From the NCBI RefSeq assembly GCF_963678635.1, contig NC_087070.1, positions 28,082,848 to 28,146,847 of the forward strand: a stretch of 64,000 nucleotides of DNA, read 5' to 3'. Under the pieces are notes generated by a model that did no database searches, was not told the DNA's origin, and saw nothing but the letters and a program-made list of their open reading frames with translations. Made by a program: the position numbers and the translations under genes. The DNA is from Symsagittifera roscoffensis (Eukaryota > Xenacoelomorpha > Acoela > Convolutidae). Below are positions 44,825-55,787 of this stretch, piece by piece. Each line of letters begins with the position of its first letter. The first letter of the stretch is position 1.

Positions 44825-46629
44825 GCCGACAACTTGGATCCCTACACCGATCAAATTCCCACCCAACCAACCTCACCACTCCAATCCCAATAATACCACT
44901 TTTTGCTTTTCCGCCACCCGATTTCCCATCCAGTAATGTAACATCCGGCATGAATTCCGATACTAATTCACACATCTCAGTTTTATACTCCATCTCACAA
45001 CTCAATAACCCGAATATTGAAACCCCCGATGAATTTGCCGACTCTGAACCATCTCCATCAAATAATTTTCACACCAATTCCTTAAATTTTTCCCAACCCC
45101 CTTTTCAACCCATACTACCAAATAACCCTGACCCAACCAATTCTACACCCTCTTATGCTTCCCAAGTCACTCCAACCTACTCCTCACTTCACTCAGACCA
45201 ATCATCTCATTCTCCAGACACCCCCCGAATCTCCCCAGAACTAGATAATTTCATTACCCTACAACAACAACCCTATCACCTTGACACCCCAACCATAAAC
45301 CAAATCTCATCCACAATAGATTCATCCAACCCTCCTACCCCTACACCCTCTTCAATTTATACTGAATCATAAGCACCATCATCCACAACTACTGAATCTT
45401 CACTCAGCACTAATAGAGCTTACCGCACTTTTAAAAGGAAGTTCCCCAACCATCCTTTCCCAGCGAAACCAGGAACAGCCCGTGAATATATCAACCATCC
45501 ACAACACACTAACACAAAAGAATTTTTAGCTATCACCTTACCCTCATTTCCACAATACACCTTAAACACCCCTCATGACACTAACGAGACACGTAACTTT
45601 GTAGACGAATACATTTTAATGCCTACCCTTCCTTGGACCTCATATTATCATTTTACAAATCGCCTTTGCTTACCTTTATCTAACACTCATATCGATATAG
45701 AACGAAATAAGGACATGCTATATCGACTCACTACAACACTAACACCTAGACAATTTACTTACATTGGATATAAAAAATCACTAAAAACACACACTGCACC
45801 CCGAGCTAATGAATATACACTAGAATATTACGATCATAACATCATCAGAACTAACCAAGATCAATTCTTAGACGACGATCGCTTCGCTAACCCACAAATC
45901 ACCGAGAAATTTTTCATTAAAACACCATATGTATTTACACTAAATATCTTCGATCGCAAGTTTGACCACATTATTTCAGAAGCACTAACAGACACGCAAG
46001 CCTACGAAAGTTTTAAAGAACGCTTCCAAATATTTTCACTAACCTTTCATTTCCTTGCACCACATGAAAGAGATTTGCACTGCTCACACGATATTATGTT
46101 GCGCACTAAACAAACACACACATATACTTATTATCGTTTCATCCAAAATCACTTTGACCTACACACTCCCTCCAGACAACCACACCATCGTTTTCAATTC
46201 ATCAATTCCAAATACACCTCACCATTCTTTCTTAACTTCACATATTGCATTAAAGATACTAACCTTCATGGTATTCTTCGAAATTATGATCCCATAACCC
46301 AAATGTATATCTTTTGTCCCATCACCAAGACCTTCAACGCAGAAGAATCCCGACCCTTCCTCATCCCACACGAGTTTGTACAACCTATAGAAATCCCCAT
46401 TTTAGAATTCATCCATAACACTAAATTCAACCACAAATTATATAATCTAATCCAAAACACACCTTATGAATTTGCAGTTGGCACTGAAGAACTAACCACC
46501 ATTAAGGCACTTCAATTGCTTTGGCCACTGCTTCAAACTAAAAATATCATCCGCATCTTAGCCAAATTACTAACAACTTCAGATCTCATCCACGACATCT
46601 TCCCCCACGGTTTCTTCCCCGACGACTAA
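44821..46629 (+). pseudogene. Post-env ORF, 602 codons, unassigned, one in-frame TAA
   Basis: The start overlaps the env stop as ATGA (44821-44824), a common termination-reinitiation layout. One frame runs to TAA 46627-46629, broken once by TAA at 45370-45372. The N-terminal third is Pro/Ser/Asn/Thr-rich (GSLHRSNSHPTNLTTPIPI). The C-terminal two thirds look folded and rich in aromatic residues and His (FTYIGYKKSLKTHTA, FQIFSLTFHFLAPHERD, FFLNFTYCIKDTNLHG, ALQLLWPLLQTKNIIRILAK). I recognise no family, signal peptide or clear membrane helix. A capsid-associated, matrix-like or regulatory role is possible; nothing in the sequence decides it. Confidence 0.65.
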
Positions 46630-48220
46630 CAGGTAAGTATGAATTATACATATTACTAACTAATTTAAATATTAGAAACTCACCATTCTTAATCCATGTT
46701 TTCTTTAGAATTTTAGCCTTCATCCTAGATCATCTGAAAAATTCACAAAAGAAAAATAAAAAATAGCAAACTTCTTCAAAACTGTTTAAAACCCTCTTAA
46801 ATTTTTGCACCAACAATTAAATAAATATAATACCAATGCAGTAAATTAATTTATAAATTTTTCCCCGACAAGCAGTAAATCTAATAATGATGAAAATTTG
46901 TAACTTAATTTCCCCCAACAACTAGCAGTAAAATTAAAATTCTATGTAGTAAATTAATAAGAAGCAAATACAGTACTAACCTTTTGCTATTTTCATTCAC
47001 TCGCACAAGAATTCTATCCAAACTCGCACAGCTCGCCCACGAAGAATTGTTTAAAATAATGAATTTCAGTTTCAAGCTTTCACACTCGATAACTCTAACA
47101 CAAGATAACACGTTTCAAACTTTCCTTTAACCCGGTTGGAAAGGAATTATATACTAAACAAAACTAACCAATGCAGCTTACTAAACACCACAACACATAG
47201 CATAACAGCATGACTAAGAAAAGGAAACCAACGGTACCCAAACCGGATTAACCCAGTTTAAAACTGGATAATTTATTCTTTTGAAGACTATTATAAAGTC
47301 TAAGAAAGAAATAATAAAACACAAAAAAGTCGAAAGACAAACCCATACCACAAACAATTTGATTTTTGAAAAAAGGACACAACCAATAAAACATAAGAAA
47401 AACCACAACAAACCCAACATAAAACGTTGTCACATAACAGGACCTCTCACAAAAACCGCATGCAATCATACTCCCACTCCTGGCCTAACCCACCAGGAAG
47501 GACGTCCTGAGCATGCTCTATAGCCGGCCTAACCCACCGCGCTACATCCACGCTTTGTGACCATACTCCTATTTTTAATAAGAGCTACTCAAGGGTGAGT
47601 AACTCTTCAAAATAACTGAACTAAAACAAAAAGCTTTTGTGAAAACAACTAACTAAAATCATAATTAAAAAATATTAAGCTAATAAAAGTTTTATAAAAT
47701 GTAAATTACATTATGCAATACATAGATCAGAATACAACACCAAGGACGAACATCCAAAGACAAAACGACCCTACTACACTCGAGAAAGAATGGCCAACTA
47801 CAATCAATATGCCGCCCACAATCACAACTCAAAGGATTTAGAGTACGACTTGACTTCGCAGAAAAGGACTTCATTGAACTAGACCAATGACCACCTCGAT
47901 GTTCAAGTATACGTACAGATCCGAAAAACCAGGCATCCCCTCCACGCACAATCTCCACGCCATTCCCAGACAAGGTCTAACACAAAGAAGTTCTCACCAA
48001 TGAAACAGAAAAACCTGACATAGCCAACCATTCTGAAATCAGATTTGAGTTTGTTGCGAAAACCCAGTCGTTGTCTTGAGAAGACACAACGATTGAATCT
48101 GGGACTTCTCTAATAAGAAAACCCAGAAGAAATAAGATGTTCGCCAAATACCAACGTCCATCATCCATCTTTTGAATTGCAGAAAGACTATTCTAAAAAA
48201 CTCTGTAAAACCCGGATGGG
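46630..48220 (+). other. Retrotransposon 3' region
   Basis: 1.6 kb without a supported gene. It begins with an intron-like segment (46633-46708). At 47482-47494 and 47526-47538 the 13-mer GGCCTAACCCACC occurs twice; read on the minus strand, the second copy gives TAGCGCGGTGGGTTAGGCC, similar to a tRNA A box, but no B box follows. The remainder is A-rich with short ORFs on the minus strand. Confidence 0.5.
46633..46708 (+). other. Candidate 76-nt intron just after the last ORF
   Basis: A strong donor CAG|GTAAGTATG begins four bases after the stop codon, a consensus branch point TACTAAC lies at 46654-46660, and a pyrimidine-rich acceptor TTTTCTTTAG ends at 46708. All three signals in a 76-nt span are unlikely by chance, but splicing is not shown. 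Confidence 0.45.
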
Positions 48221-48633
48221 TGGAACCTGATCTAAACTACATTTTATGATTGGATAAATTAGATATTTTACCAATGTAAAGTATTTAATATTAACCAATC
48301 ATGATCCATCTAACTAACAATCCACTTATTTGTAAGTGCTGAAATTACTTGTTATTTCAGCACCAGAGAGATTTGAATTTAACTTAGAAATTAGTTGAAC
48401 TCTCCCGAGTACTTCAGCAGCCGCCGCAATAAACCAGTATACCCTAGATCTATTGAGCCTAGCAGAGACTAGTTAAACAACCTGAGACTAGATAGTATAA
48501 GAGTAAGATTAGGATCGGTGTTAGACTAAGAAGTTGCACGAATGTATCCGGCCGAAAATAAGATAGTGTGACGAGCAGACGGTGTACCCTATCCGAAATT
48601 ACTTTATGAGTTATACCCATCGGTCCTAACTCA
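48221..48633 (+). repeat. 3' LTR
   Basis: 413-bp direct copy of the 5' LTR with TG...CA ends. AATAAA at 48428-48433 is the likely poly(A) signal of the element's transcripts. The preceding purine stretch (GGATGGG at 48214-48220) is short for a polypurine tract. The stem-loop of the 5' LTR recurs at 48336-48363. Confidence 0.95.
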
Positions 48634-48637
48634 GTTG
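48634..48637 (+). repeat. 4-bp target-site duplication, right
   Basis: GTTG directly after the 3' LTR. The next base differs from the empty site by one substitution (T for G). Confidence 0.8.
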
Positions 48638-49419
48638 TTTAAAATTGTTGGTTAAAATTTCTGCACCCCTGACAAACTTTTGCAAAAACAGGTCAAATAG
48701 CCGTTTTTGGGCACTTTTGAAAAATTTTGACAAACAAAATTGCGTTTTTTTGGGCGAGCGCTCCCCCTCAAAGTTAGTATATCTTGGCGCCTTTAGGAAA
48801 ATTTTAGGGTAGGTCGGCAAAAAATGGATTTCTTGAAAAGTACCAGAGGGAACCTTTGGGTCGACAGGGGGTCGCATTCCTGAGGAAGAAGGCGTCTGCC
48901 CCCCCCCCCCCCCTAAATCCGCCCCTGCTGCTAATTATGTTGTTGGGAAAATGAGAAATTTTTTTTCCATTTTTGACTTCTCCATCAATTAAACGATTTT
49001 TTATCCCTTTTTAAACTATACCTTCTAATCTCTTGGTTGCCAGGAGATGTCAGTAGCTGATAGTTAAAAGAGATTGCAGTGCAATTGTGCAATTGAACAA
49101 AACAGCAGAGGCGCCAGTTCGCGTCCCAGCTTAGACAATTCAATTTTTTTTTAAATATTTTTTTCCACTTTGATCGATTTGAAATTATTGATTGGAATCT
49201 TTACAATGCAATTAATTGAAAAACTTAGCAGACAATTTTCATATTGAAAAATGCTCAAAAGTCGCAATCATATAGTGGTCTAAAAGTTTTTGTTCCGTTT
49301 ATATTGATTAGAGCATGATATCATAAAAAAATTCCTTTCACTGTTTTCAGATTTTTTTTAAATTTTTTAGCTAAGAAAGCGATCCGAATAAATTGTTACT
49401 GGAAACATTTGTAGATTAG

Positions 49420-49970
49420 AACAAGACTGCTTGTATCAGGTTGAAGCCTTGAATGTTCCGACTGCCTTTTAAGGTTTTATGGAGCAGTAATAACATTAAA
49501 AAATGGAATGTAATAAAATAAAAAAATTTCTTTTTTAAGTTTTCAAAACTATAAATTTTTCAAATTTTCAAATTTTCAAAACTATCCCCCCACTTGCCAT
49601 TTAAAGTACAAAAAGACAAAATTAGCTTCTTGTAACAAGTCAATTTTGGCAAATAAGCTTCTTTCAAACAATTTGGAACGATTTTAAGACGGACTAACTC
49701 TCCGCTTACGCGTTAATAGCGCGAAATACATCGCGCGTTAATTGTCCCAAATTGGCCAAAAAAGCAATATTTAAACCCCCTTAACCTTACAAAAAATTAT
49801 CACAGGTGAAATATCTTTTCAAATTTGAGCTTAGGACAAACACACTTTTTGAATGATTAAAAAATAATATTCGTCAAAAATGGCTAGTTAAGAAGTCGAA
49901 ATTGGTCTAAAGAAAAAAAAACCCACCCCGACCACAAATATTCCGTTACTTTCGTATTGAAAATCGTAAC
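49420..49970 (-). mobile_element. GTTCCGAC-family element, copy 5 (reverse)
   Basis: In reverse orientation: AACAAGACTGCTTGTATCAG, then GAATGTTCCGACTGCC, the core CTCCGCTTACGCGTTAATAG, and the far end ATTCCGTTACTTTCG...GTAAC. Confidence 0.7.
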
Positions 49971-52776
49971 AATAGGGTTATATTCGATAAAAAGCATACA
50001 AATTGATATACAACCTAGAACTTTTAAAATTTGTAGAACTAAGAAAACATTTTACAATAAATAATTGAAATTAGTTCCAAATCGTGGAAAAATAGGACAA
50101 ATATTGTAAAAACTTCCAGAAAAACAGTTTTATTTGTAATTGGGTTAATTGCCGAAATTTAGTAGTAAATTTGGTGTAATTAACGTACGATATATTGCGT
50201 TCTTATAACACGGGTAAACGGCAATTTAATGCTTCGCAAGTTCTTATAACACGGGTAAGCGGCAATTTATTGCTTCGCAACTTAATACGAGGCCAGCAAT
50301 TTTGCTAAAGTTACCTTGTGTACCTTACATAAGTTTTGAGGGTTGAAATCGTTAAAAAAGAAAGAAAATTTGTTCCATGTTTTAAAATTTATTTGGCCAA
50401 TTTTAAAAACAAATAAATTTTTTAATTGGTCGAAAAGTAAATCGGAAGATGCAGCGCTTCGTTTGATATACGCTTGTTGCAAAATTATGTGGGTTTGAAA
50501 ATGTAACCTGGCTCTTTTTGAATAATTAACGTGCGACATATTGTGTTCTTATAACACGCGTAATCAGCAATTTAAAGCATTCCAACTTGTTATGAGGCAA
50601 TCAATTTACTCCTACTAAAATAATAGAGGGTTTAAAGCACCCTCTAAGGTATACAAATTTTTTGGGGAAATAAGAAAATGAAAGATTATTTTTAAATTAT
50701 TTTGTCAGTTATACAAACGAAAAGTTTTTTAATTGGCCTTAAAGTGCAATAGGAACATTCAAGGCTTCACCGTATTATACGCACAGTCTTGCTGTAAAAT
50801 TATGGGAGTTTGAAAAATGCAAAGTGGCCCTTCACGCGCATTATTTTGCGTTCTTATAACACACGTAAGCGTCGTAATGCCTTCCCAATTGAGTTGAAGA
50901 AAGTCATTTGGTCAATTTATTAGGAAGCATTACGCTGAATCTATCCTACTGTAGTTCAAAGTAGTGTGTGTAGATTCTTAACGTTCAAATTAGCGGCTGT
51001 CAACAATTTTTAGGCTTTTTGAAGTTTTTTGTCATTTTTTCAACCCAAATAGAATTATAATTGGCCTTAAAATGCAGTAGGAATTTTCAAGGCTTTGCCC
51101 TGAGATACGAGCAGAGTTGTTGTTCTGACTTTCCTTGCAAAAAGAGTTTTAATGCTTGGTGTGTTTTTTCAATTCAAAATTAAAAGATTTTTTCTTTCCA
51201 ATCTTTTTTGCAAAGTTTTGGGAGTTTGAAAATAGGCAATTTGGCCATGCTTTAGATTACTTTATGCGCGCTTTGAAGATTTATCCACAACCCTAAAAAC
51301 GTAACGCTAATTAGTTTTGCGTGGCAAATGATCACGCACAACAAAATTGTTCCAAAAAGAATTTTTGCGAGCTCATTGGTCGTATTATATTGGTACGACT
51401 CACATTATTAGACTAGACTTGATCTTTGATATTGTCCGTAGTTTAGGATTTTTCAATATTTTTCCTCAAAACTATTCGATATGGATTAGGGCGCAGTCAG
51501 AACATTCAGGGCTTTTCCCTGATAAGCGAGCTAATTTGTTACTTTCTAGAATCGAACTTTGAACTAAGGCTTTTGACTGATAATGTACTCAAACTCATCG
51601 GACGTTTTTGGGGTAACTAAATGAGGTAAGTAGAGTTTTGTCAGACCAAACAAAAATGGCTTTCAAGTTTTATCCACACCTCTCTTCAATTGGTGAATTA
51701 ATATAGAGCATATGAAGTTATTTTTCTCTCACCCCTGGAATTTTTCAAATCAAGTTCAGTTGAACTTTTTGAAAAGACAGCTGTAAGCAAAAGAGCAAAC
51801 CAGAAGCTAAATGCAATCGGTCCCCACAGATTCTTACTCGTCCTCTGTACCCTTCTCCAGTCCCCTTAGATCCTGGTCTCCGATCAAGAACAAATCATTA
51901 GTCGCTGCCCCGAGGCTGTTCGTTATAACAGCGCAAAAACGATTTTATCTGATTATTGTTCCGACTATTTGCGTTCTTCGCGCGTCAATTCGAAGAAAAT
52001 GATGGAAAATTTGTGCTCGGGGCGTTTTTTTTCAGACAAATTAAATCATTCGACAGGTATTATTGTCATGAGCACAATTGTAAAAGATATTTCAAATGTG
52101 ATCTTTTTCAAGAAAAGTATGAGGGTTTAAAGGTTGCCAATCTGGCAGATTTGGGACAATTAACGCGCGTTATATATCGCGCCATTATTGCGCAAGCGGA
52201 GATTTAATTCGTCTTAGAAATTGTTTCAAATTGAACCATTTAAGACTTGAAATAAGGCGAGGGGGGATGAACTTCAAAAAAACTCATAAGTGAACTCTTC
52301 TCCATAAACCTCAAAAAGCAATTAGAAATCTCAAGACTTCGCCATCTTGTTGTGACTTAATTAAATATTCACAGTGCAGCCTCATTGTTAATCGTAAAGG
52401 AGTAGGAAAAATTGGAGTAGGAAAAAAAGTTGGTCAATTGCAACTGAAAACCGCTAGCAATACAGAACGCACCATGAGCAATGTTCCATCTAGTCTATTT
52501 GATTCACTGTACCGGCCTTGAATTTGGCAAAACATGATCTCTTGCTCTTCCCCTTTCCGGGTCGAAGTGCTCACTTTATGTTTCGACATTCTAAGTCGAA
52601 GACAGGTTGGAACTTCTATCCATATTTTTTTTGTGATAATGAAACACAAGTCCCTTTCCATTCGAAATAAAACTTTCATACATCTTTAACTAAAAAAAAA
52701 GCAACACCTGCGGTTTTTGGTGGTATCACTCATTTTATCAGTTGTTGCGAAAAAGAATAACATGAAGGCTGCTAAT

Positions 52777-53218
52777 CAGGGACGGATCTACAATTTTCTC
52801 GAGGGGGGGGGGCGGATTTTTGAAACATTTTCGAAAATTTTGACGAACTTTTTTTTTCGAGCTCTCCTAAAGCAGTAAAAAATGAGGTTGGTTAAAAAAT
52901 TGTTGGTTAAAGTTGTTGGTTAAATTGTTGGTTAAAATTGTTGGTTAAAATTTCTGCACCCCTGACAAACTTTTGCAAAAACAGGTCAAATAGCCGTTTT
53001 TGGGCACTTTTGAAAAATTTTGACAAACAAAATTGCGTTTTTTTGGGCGAGCGCTCCCCCTCAAAGTTAGTATATCTTGGCGCCTTTAGGAAAATTTTAG
53101 GGTCGGTCGGCAAAAAATGGATTTCTTGAAAAGTGCCAAAGGGACCCTTTGGGTCGACAGGGGGTCGCATTCCTGAGGAAGAAGGCGTCTGCCTCCCCCC
53201 CCCCTAAATCCGCCCCTG
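52777..53218 (+). mobile_element. hAT-type MITE, intact copy
   Basis: 442 bp from CAGGGACGGATCTAC to TAAATCCGCCCCTG, with the exact duplication CTGCTAAT on both sides (52769-52776 and 53219-53226). It contains four or five copies of TTGTTGGTTAAA around 52890-52945. Non-coding. It shares terminal bases with the transposase-bearing element at 1377-3402. Confidence 0.85.
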
Positions 53219-53704
53219 CTGCTAATTATGTTGTTGGGAAAATGAGAAATTTTTTCCATTTTTGACTTCTCCATCAATTAAACGATTTTTTATCCCTTTT
53301 TAAACTATACCTTCTAATCTCTTGGTTGCCAGGAGATGTCAGTAGCTGATAGTTAAAAGAGATGACAGTGCAATTGTGCAATTGAACAAAACAGCAGAGG
53401 CGCCAGTTCGCGTCCCAGCTTAGACAATTCAATTTTTTTTTAAATATTTTTTTCCACTTTGATCGATTTGAAATTATTGATTGGAATCTTTACAATGCAA
53501 TTAATTGAAAAACTTAGCAGACAATTTTCATATTAAAAAATGCTCAAAAGTCGCAATCATATAGTGGTCTAAAAGTTTTTGTTCCGTTTATATTGATTCG
53601 AGCATGATATCATAAAAAAATTCCATTCATTGTGTCGAGATTTTTTTCATTTTCAGCTAAAAAGCGATCCGAATAAATTGTTACTGGAAACATTTGTAGA
53701 TTAG

Positions 53705-54255
53705 AACAAGACTGCTTGTATCAAGGCGAAGCCTTGAATGTTCCGACTGCCTTTTAAGGTTTTATGGAGCAGTAATAACATTAAAAAATTGAATGTAATA
53801 AAATAAAATAATTTCTTTTTTAAGTTTTCAAAATTATAAATTTTTCAAATTTTCAAATTTTCAAAACTATCCCCCCACTTGCCATTTAAAGTACAAAAAG
53901 ACAAAATTAGCTTCTTGTAACAAGTCAATTTTGGCAAATAAGCTTCTTTCAAACAATTTGGAACGATTTTAAGACGGACTAACTCTCCGCTTACGCATTA
54001 ATAGCGCGAAAAATATCGCGCGTTAATTGTCCCAAATTGGCCAAAAAAGCAATATTTAAACCCCCTTAACCTTACAAAAAATTATCACAGGTGAAATATC
54101 TTTTCAAATTTGAGCTTAAGACAAACACACTTTTTGAATGATTAAAAAATAATATTCGTCAAAAATGGCTAGTTAAGAAGTCGAAATTGGTCTAAAGAAA
54201 AAAAAACCCACCCCGACCACAAATATTCCGTTACTTTCGTATTGAAAATTGTAAC
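53705..54255 (-). mobile_element. GTTCCGAC-family element, copy 6 (reverse)
   Basis: Duplicate of copy 5 within the second segmental copy. The terminal hairpin TCAAGGCGAAGCCTTGA is well preserved at 53732-53748. Confidence 0.7.
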
Positions 54256-54985
54256 AATAGGGTTATATTCGATAAAAAGCATACAAATTGAAATACAACC
54301 TAGAACTTTTAAAATTTGTAGAACTAAGAAAACATTTTACAATAAATAATTTAAATTAGTTCCAAATTGTGGAAAAATAGAACAAATATTGTAAAAACTC
54401 CCGGAAAACAGTTTTATGTGTAATAAGGGTAATTGCCAAAATTTAGTGCTCCTAACGCGCGTTAGCGGAAGTTTTACATTGTTTTCAAATTGTAGAATAA
54501 TTAATTGTATGCTGTATGCTCTTTTGACAAACAAAATTGCGTTTTTTTTGGGCGCGCGCTCCCCCTCAAATTTAGTAAGTAATGGCGCCTTTAGAAAAAT
54601 TTAAGGGTCGGTCTGCCGAAAATGGATTTCTTGAAAAGTACCAAAGGGACCCTTTGGGTCGGCAGGGGGTCGCATTCCTGAGCGAGAAGGCGTCCCAGCT
54701 TAGACAATTCCGTTTTTTTTAAAAATATTTTTTCAACCTTGATCGATTTGAAATTATTGATTGGAATGTTTACAATGCAATCATTTAAAAAAATAAGCAG
54801 TGAATTTTTATACTGAAAATTGCTCAAAAATTGCAATCAAGTAGTGGTCTAAAAGTTTTTGTTCAGTTTAAATTGATTAGAGCATGATATCATAAAAAAA
54901 TTCCTTTCATTGTTTTGAGATTTTTTTCAATTTCAGCTAAAAAAGCGATCCGAAAAAAATGTTATTGGAAACATTTGTAGATTAG

Positions 54986-55513
54986 AACAAGACTGCTTGT
55001 ATCAGGGCGAAGCCTTGAATGTTCCGACTGCCTTTCAAGGTTTTATGGAGCAGTAGTAACATTAAAAAATTGAATGTAATAAAATAAAATGAATTTTTCT
55101 TTATAAATTTGAAATTTTTTATGAAAATCATCTTCCCACACGCCATTTAAAGTACAAAAAGATAAATTAAGCTTCTTGAAACAAGTCAATTTTGACAAAT
55201 AAGCTTCTTTCAAACAATTTGGAACAATTTTAAGACGGATTAACTCTCCGCTTACGCGTTAATAGCGCGAAATATATCGCGCGTTAGTTGTCGCAAATTG
55301 GCCAAAATGGCAATCTCTAAACCCCCATAACTTTACAAAAAGGAATCACAGATGAAATATTTTTTCAAATTTGAGCTCAGGACAACCACACTTTTCGAAT
55401 GATATAAAAAAAATTCGTCAAAAATGGCTAGTTAAACAGTCGAAATTTGTCTGAAGAAAAAAAACCCATCCCGACCACAAATATTCCGTTACTTTCGTAT
55501 CAAAAATTGGAAC
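54986..55513 (-). mobile_element. GTTCCGAC-family element, copy 7 (reverse)
   Basis: Carries the hairpin TCAGGGCGAAGCCTTGA, the core CTCCGCTTACGCGTTAATAG and the GCGCGAAATATATCGCGC palindrome. The left end is rendered as CGTATCAAAAATTGGAAC. Confidence 0.7.
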
Positions 55514-55787
55514 AATAGGGTTATAATCGATAAAAAGCATACAAATTGATATACAACCTAGACCTTTTAAAATTTGTAGAACTAAGAAAACATTTTACAA
55601 TAAATAATTGAAATTAGTTCCAAATCGTGGAAAAATAGGACAAATATTGTAAAAACTTCCAGAAAAACAGTTTTATTTGTAATTGGGTTAATTGCCAAAA
55701 TTTAGTGCTCCTAACCCACGTCAGCGGAAGTTTTACATCGTTATCAAATTGTGCAAAAATTATTTGTATGCTGTATGCTATTTTGAC

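Larger units (their letters stand above)
29722..48633 (+). mobile_element. 18.9-kb env-bearing Ty3/Gypsy LTR retrotransposon
   Basis: The element is 18,912 bp, flanked by LTRs of 410 and 413 bp with TG...CA ends and a 4-bp duplication. On the + strand it carries, in order: a leader of about 1.7 kb with two small ORFs, gag-pol (31821-40068), a 592-bp gap, two small hydrophobic ORFs, ORF-X without methionine, an envelope-like gene, an unrecognised ORF (44821-46629) and a 1.6-kb 3' region. The pol order protease, RT, RNase H, integrase places it in Ty3/Gypsy (Metaviridae). Most members I know are 5-12 kb, so this one is exceptionally long. This copy cannot be autonomous because pol, env and two other ORFs are interrupted. 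Confidence 0.95.
29572..48927 (+). mobile_element. hAT-type MITE split by the LTR retrotransposon
   Basis: Starts CAGGGACGGATCTAC, then a G tract. The right end CCTAAATCCGCCCCTG stops at 48927. The exact 8-bp duplication CTGCTAAT flanks both ends (29564-29571 and 48928-48935). The 18.9-kb retrotransposon sits inside it, at 29722-48633. Without the insertion it would be about 440 bp, like its copy at 52777-53218. Confidence 0.85.
48634..50162. repeat. Segmental duplication copy 1, right part
   Basis: Continues copy 1 after the retrotransposon and aligns with 52931-54430. It holds the right half of the split MITE, a spacer starting CTGCTAATTATGTTGTTGGG, and a reverse-oriented GTTCCGAC-family element (49420-49970). 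Confidence 0.85.
50170..54440. repeat. Segmental duplication copy 2 (uninterrupted)
   Basis: 4.27 kb aligning with 26941-29721 joined to 48634-50162. It starts TTTGGTGTAATTAACG, following directly on the end of copy 1. At 52917-52945 it retains the uninterrupted TTGGTTAAA tandem into which the retrotransposon inserted in copy 1. The two copies differ by about 1-2% by eye. Confidence 0.85.

Noticed and set aside
31572..45372. In-frame stops of the retrotransposon as evidence for stop-codon reassignment or programmed readthrough
   Set aside because: All three stop types occur, one lies in conserved RT, a frameshift is present too, and the host exons end at a normal TGA. Decay is simpler.
29722..48633. 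Assignment of the element to BEL/Pao or to true retroviruses because it carries env
   Set aside because: RT, integrase DDE context, GPY/F module and pol order fit Ty3/Gypsy; env has been acquired repeatedly by different LTR lineages and does not decide the class.
26941..54440. The repeat arrays as a CRISPR-like or prokaryotic structure
   Set aside because: Repeat units are long, diverged transposon pieces with no short identical repeats and unique spacers; gene structure is eukaryotic.
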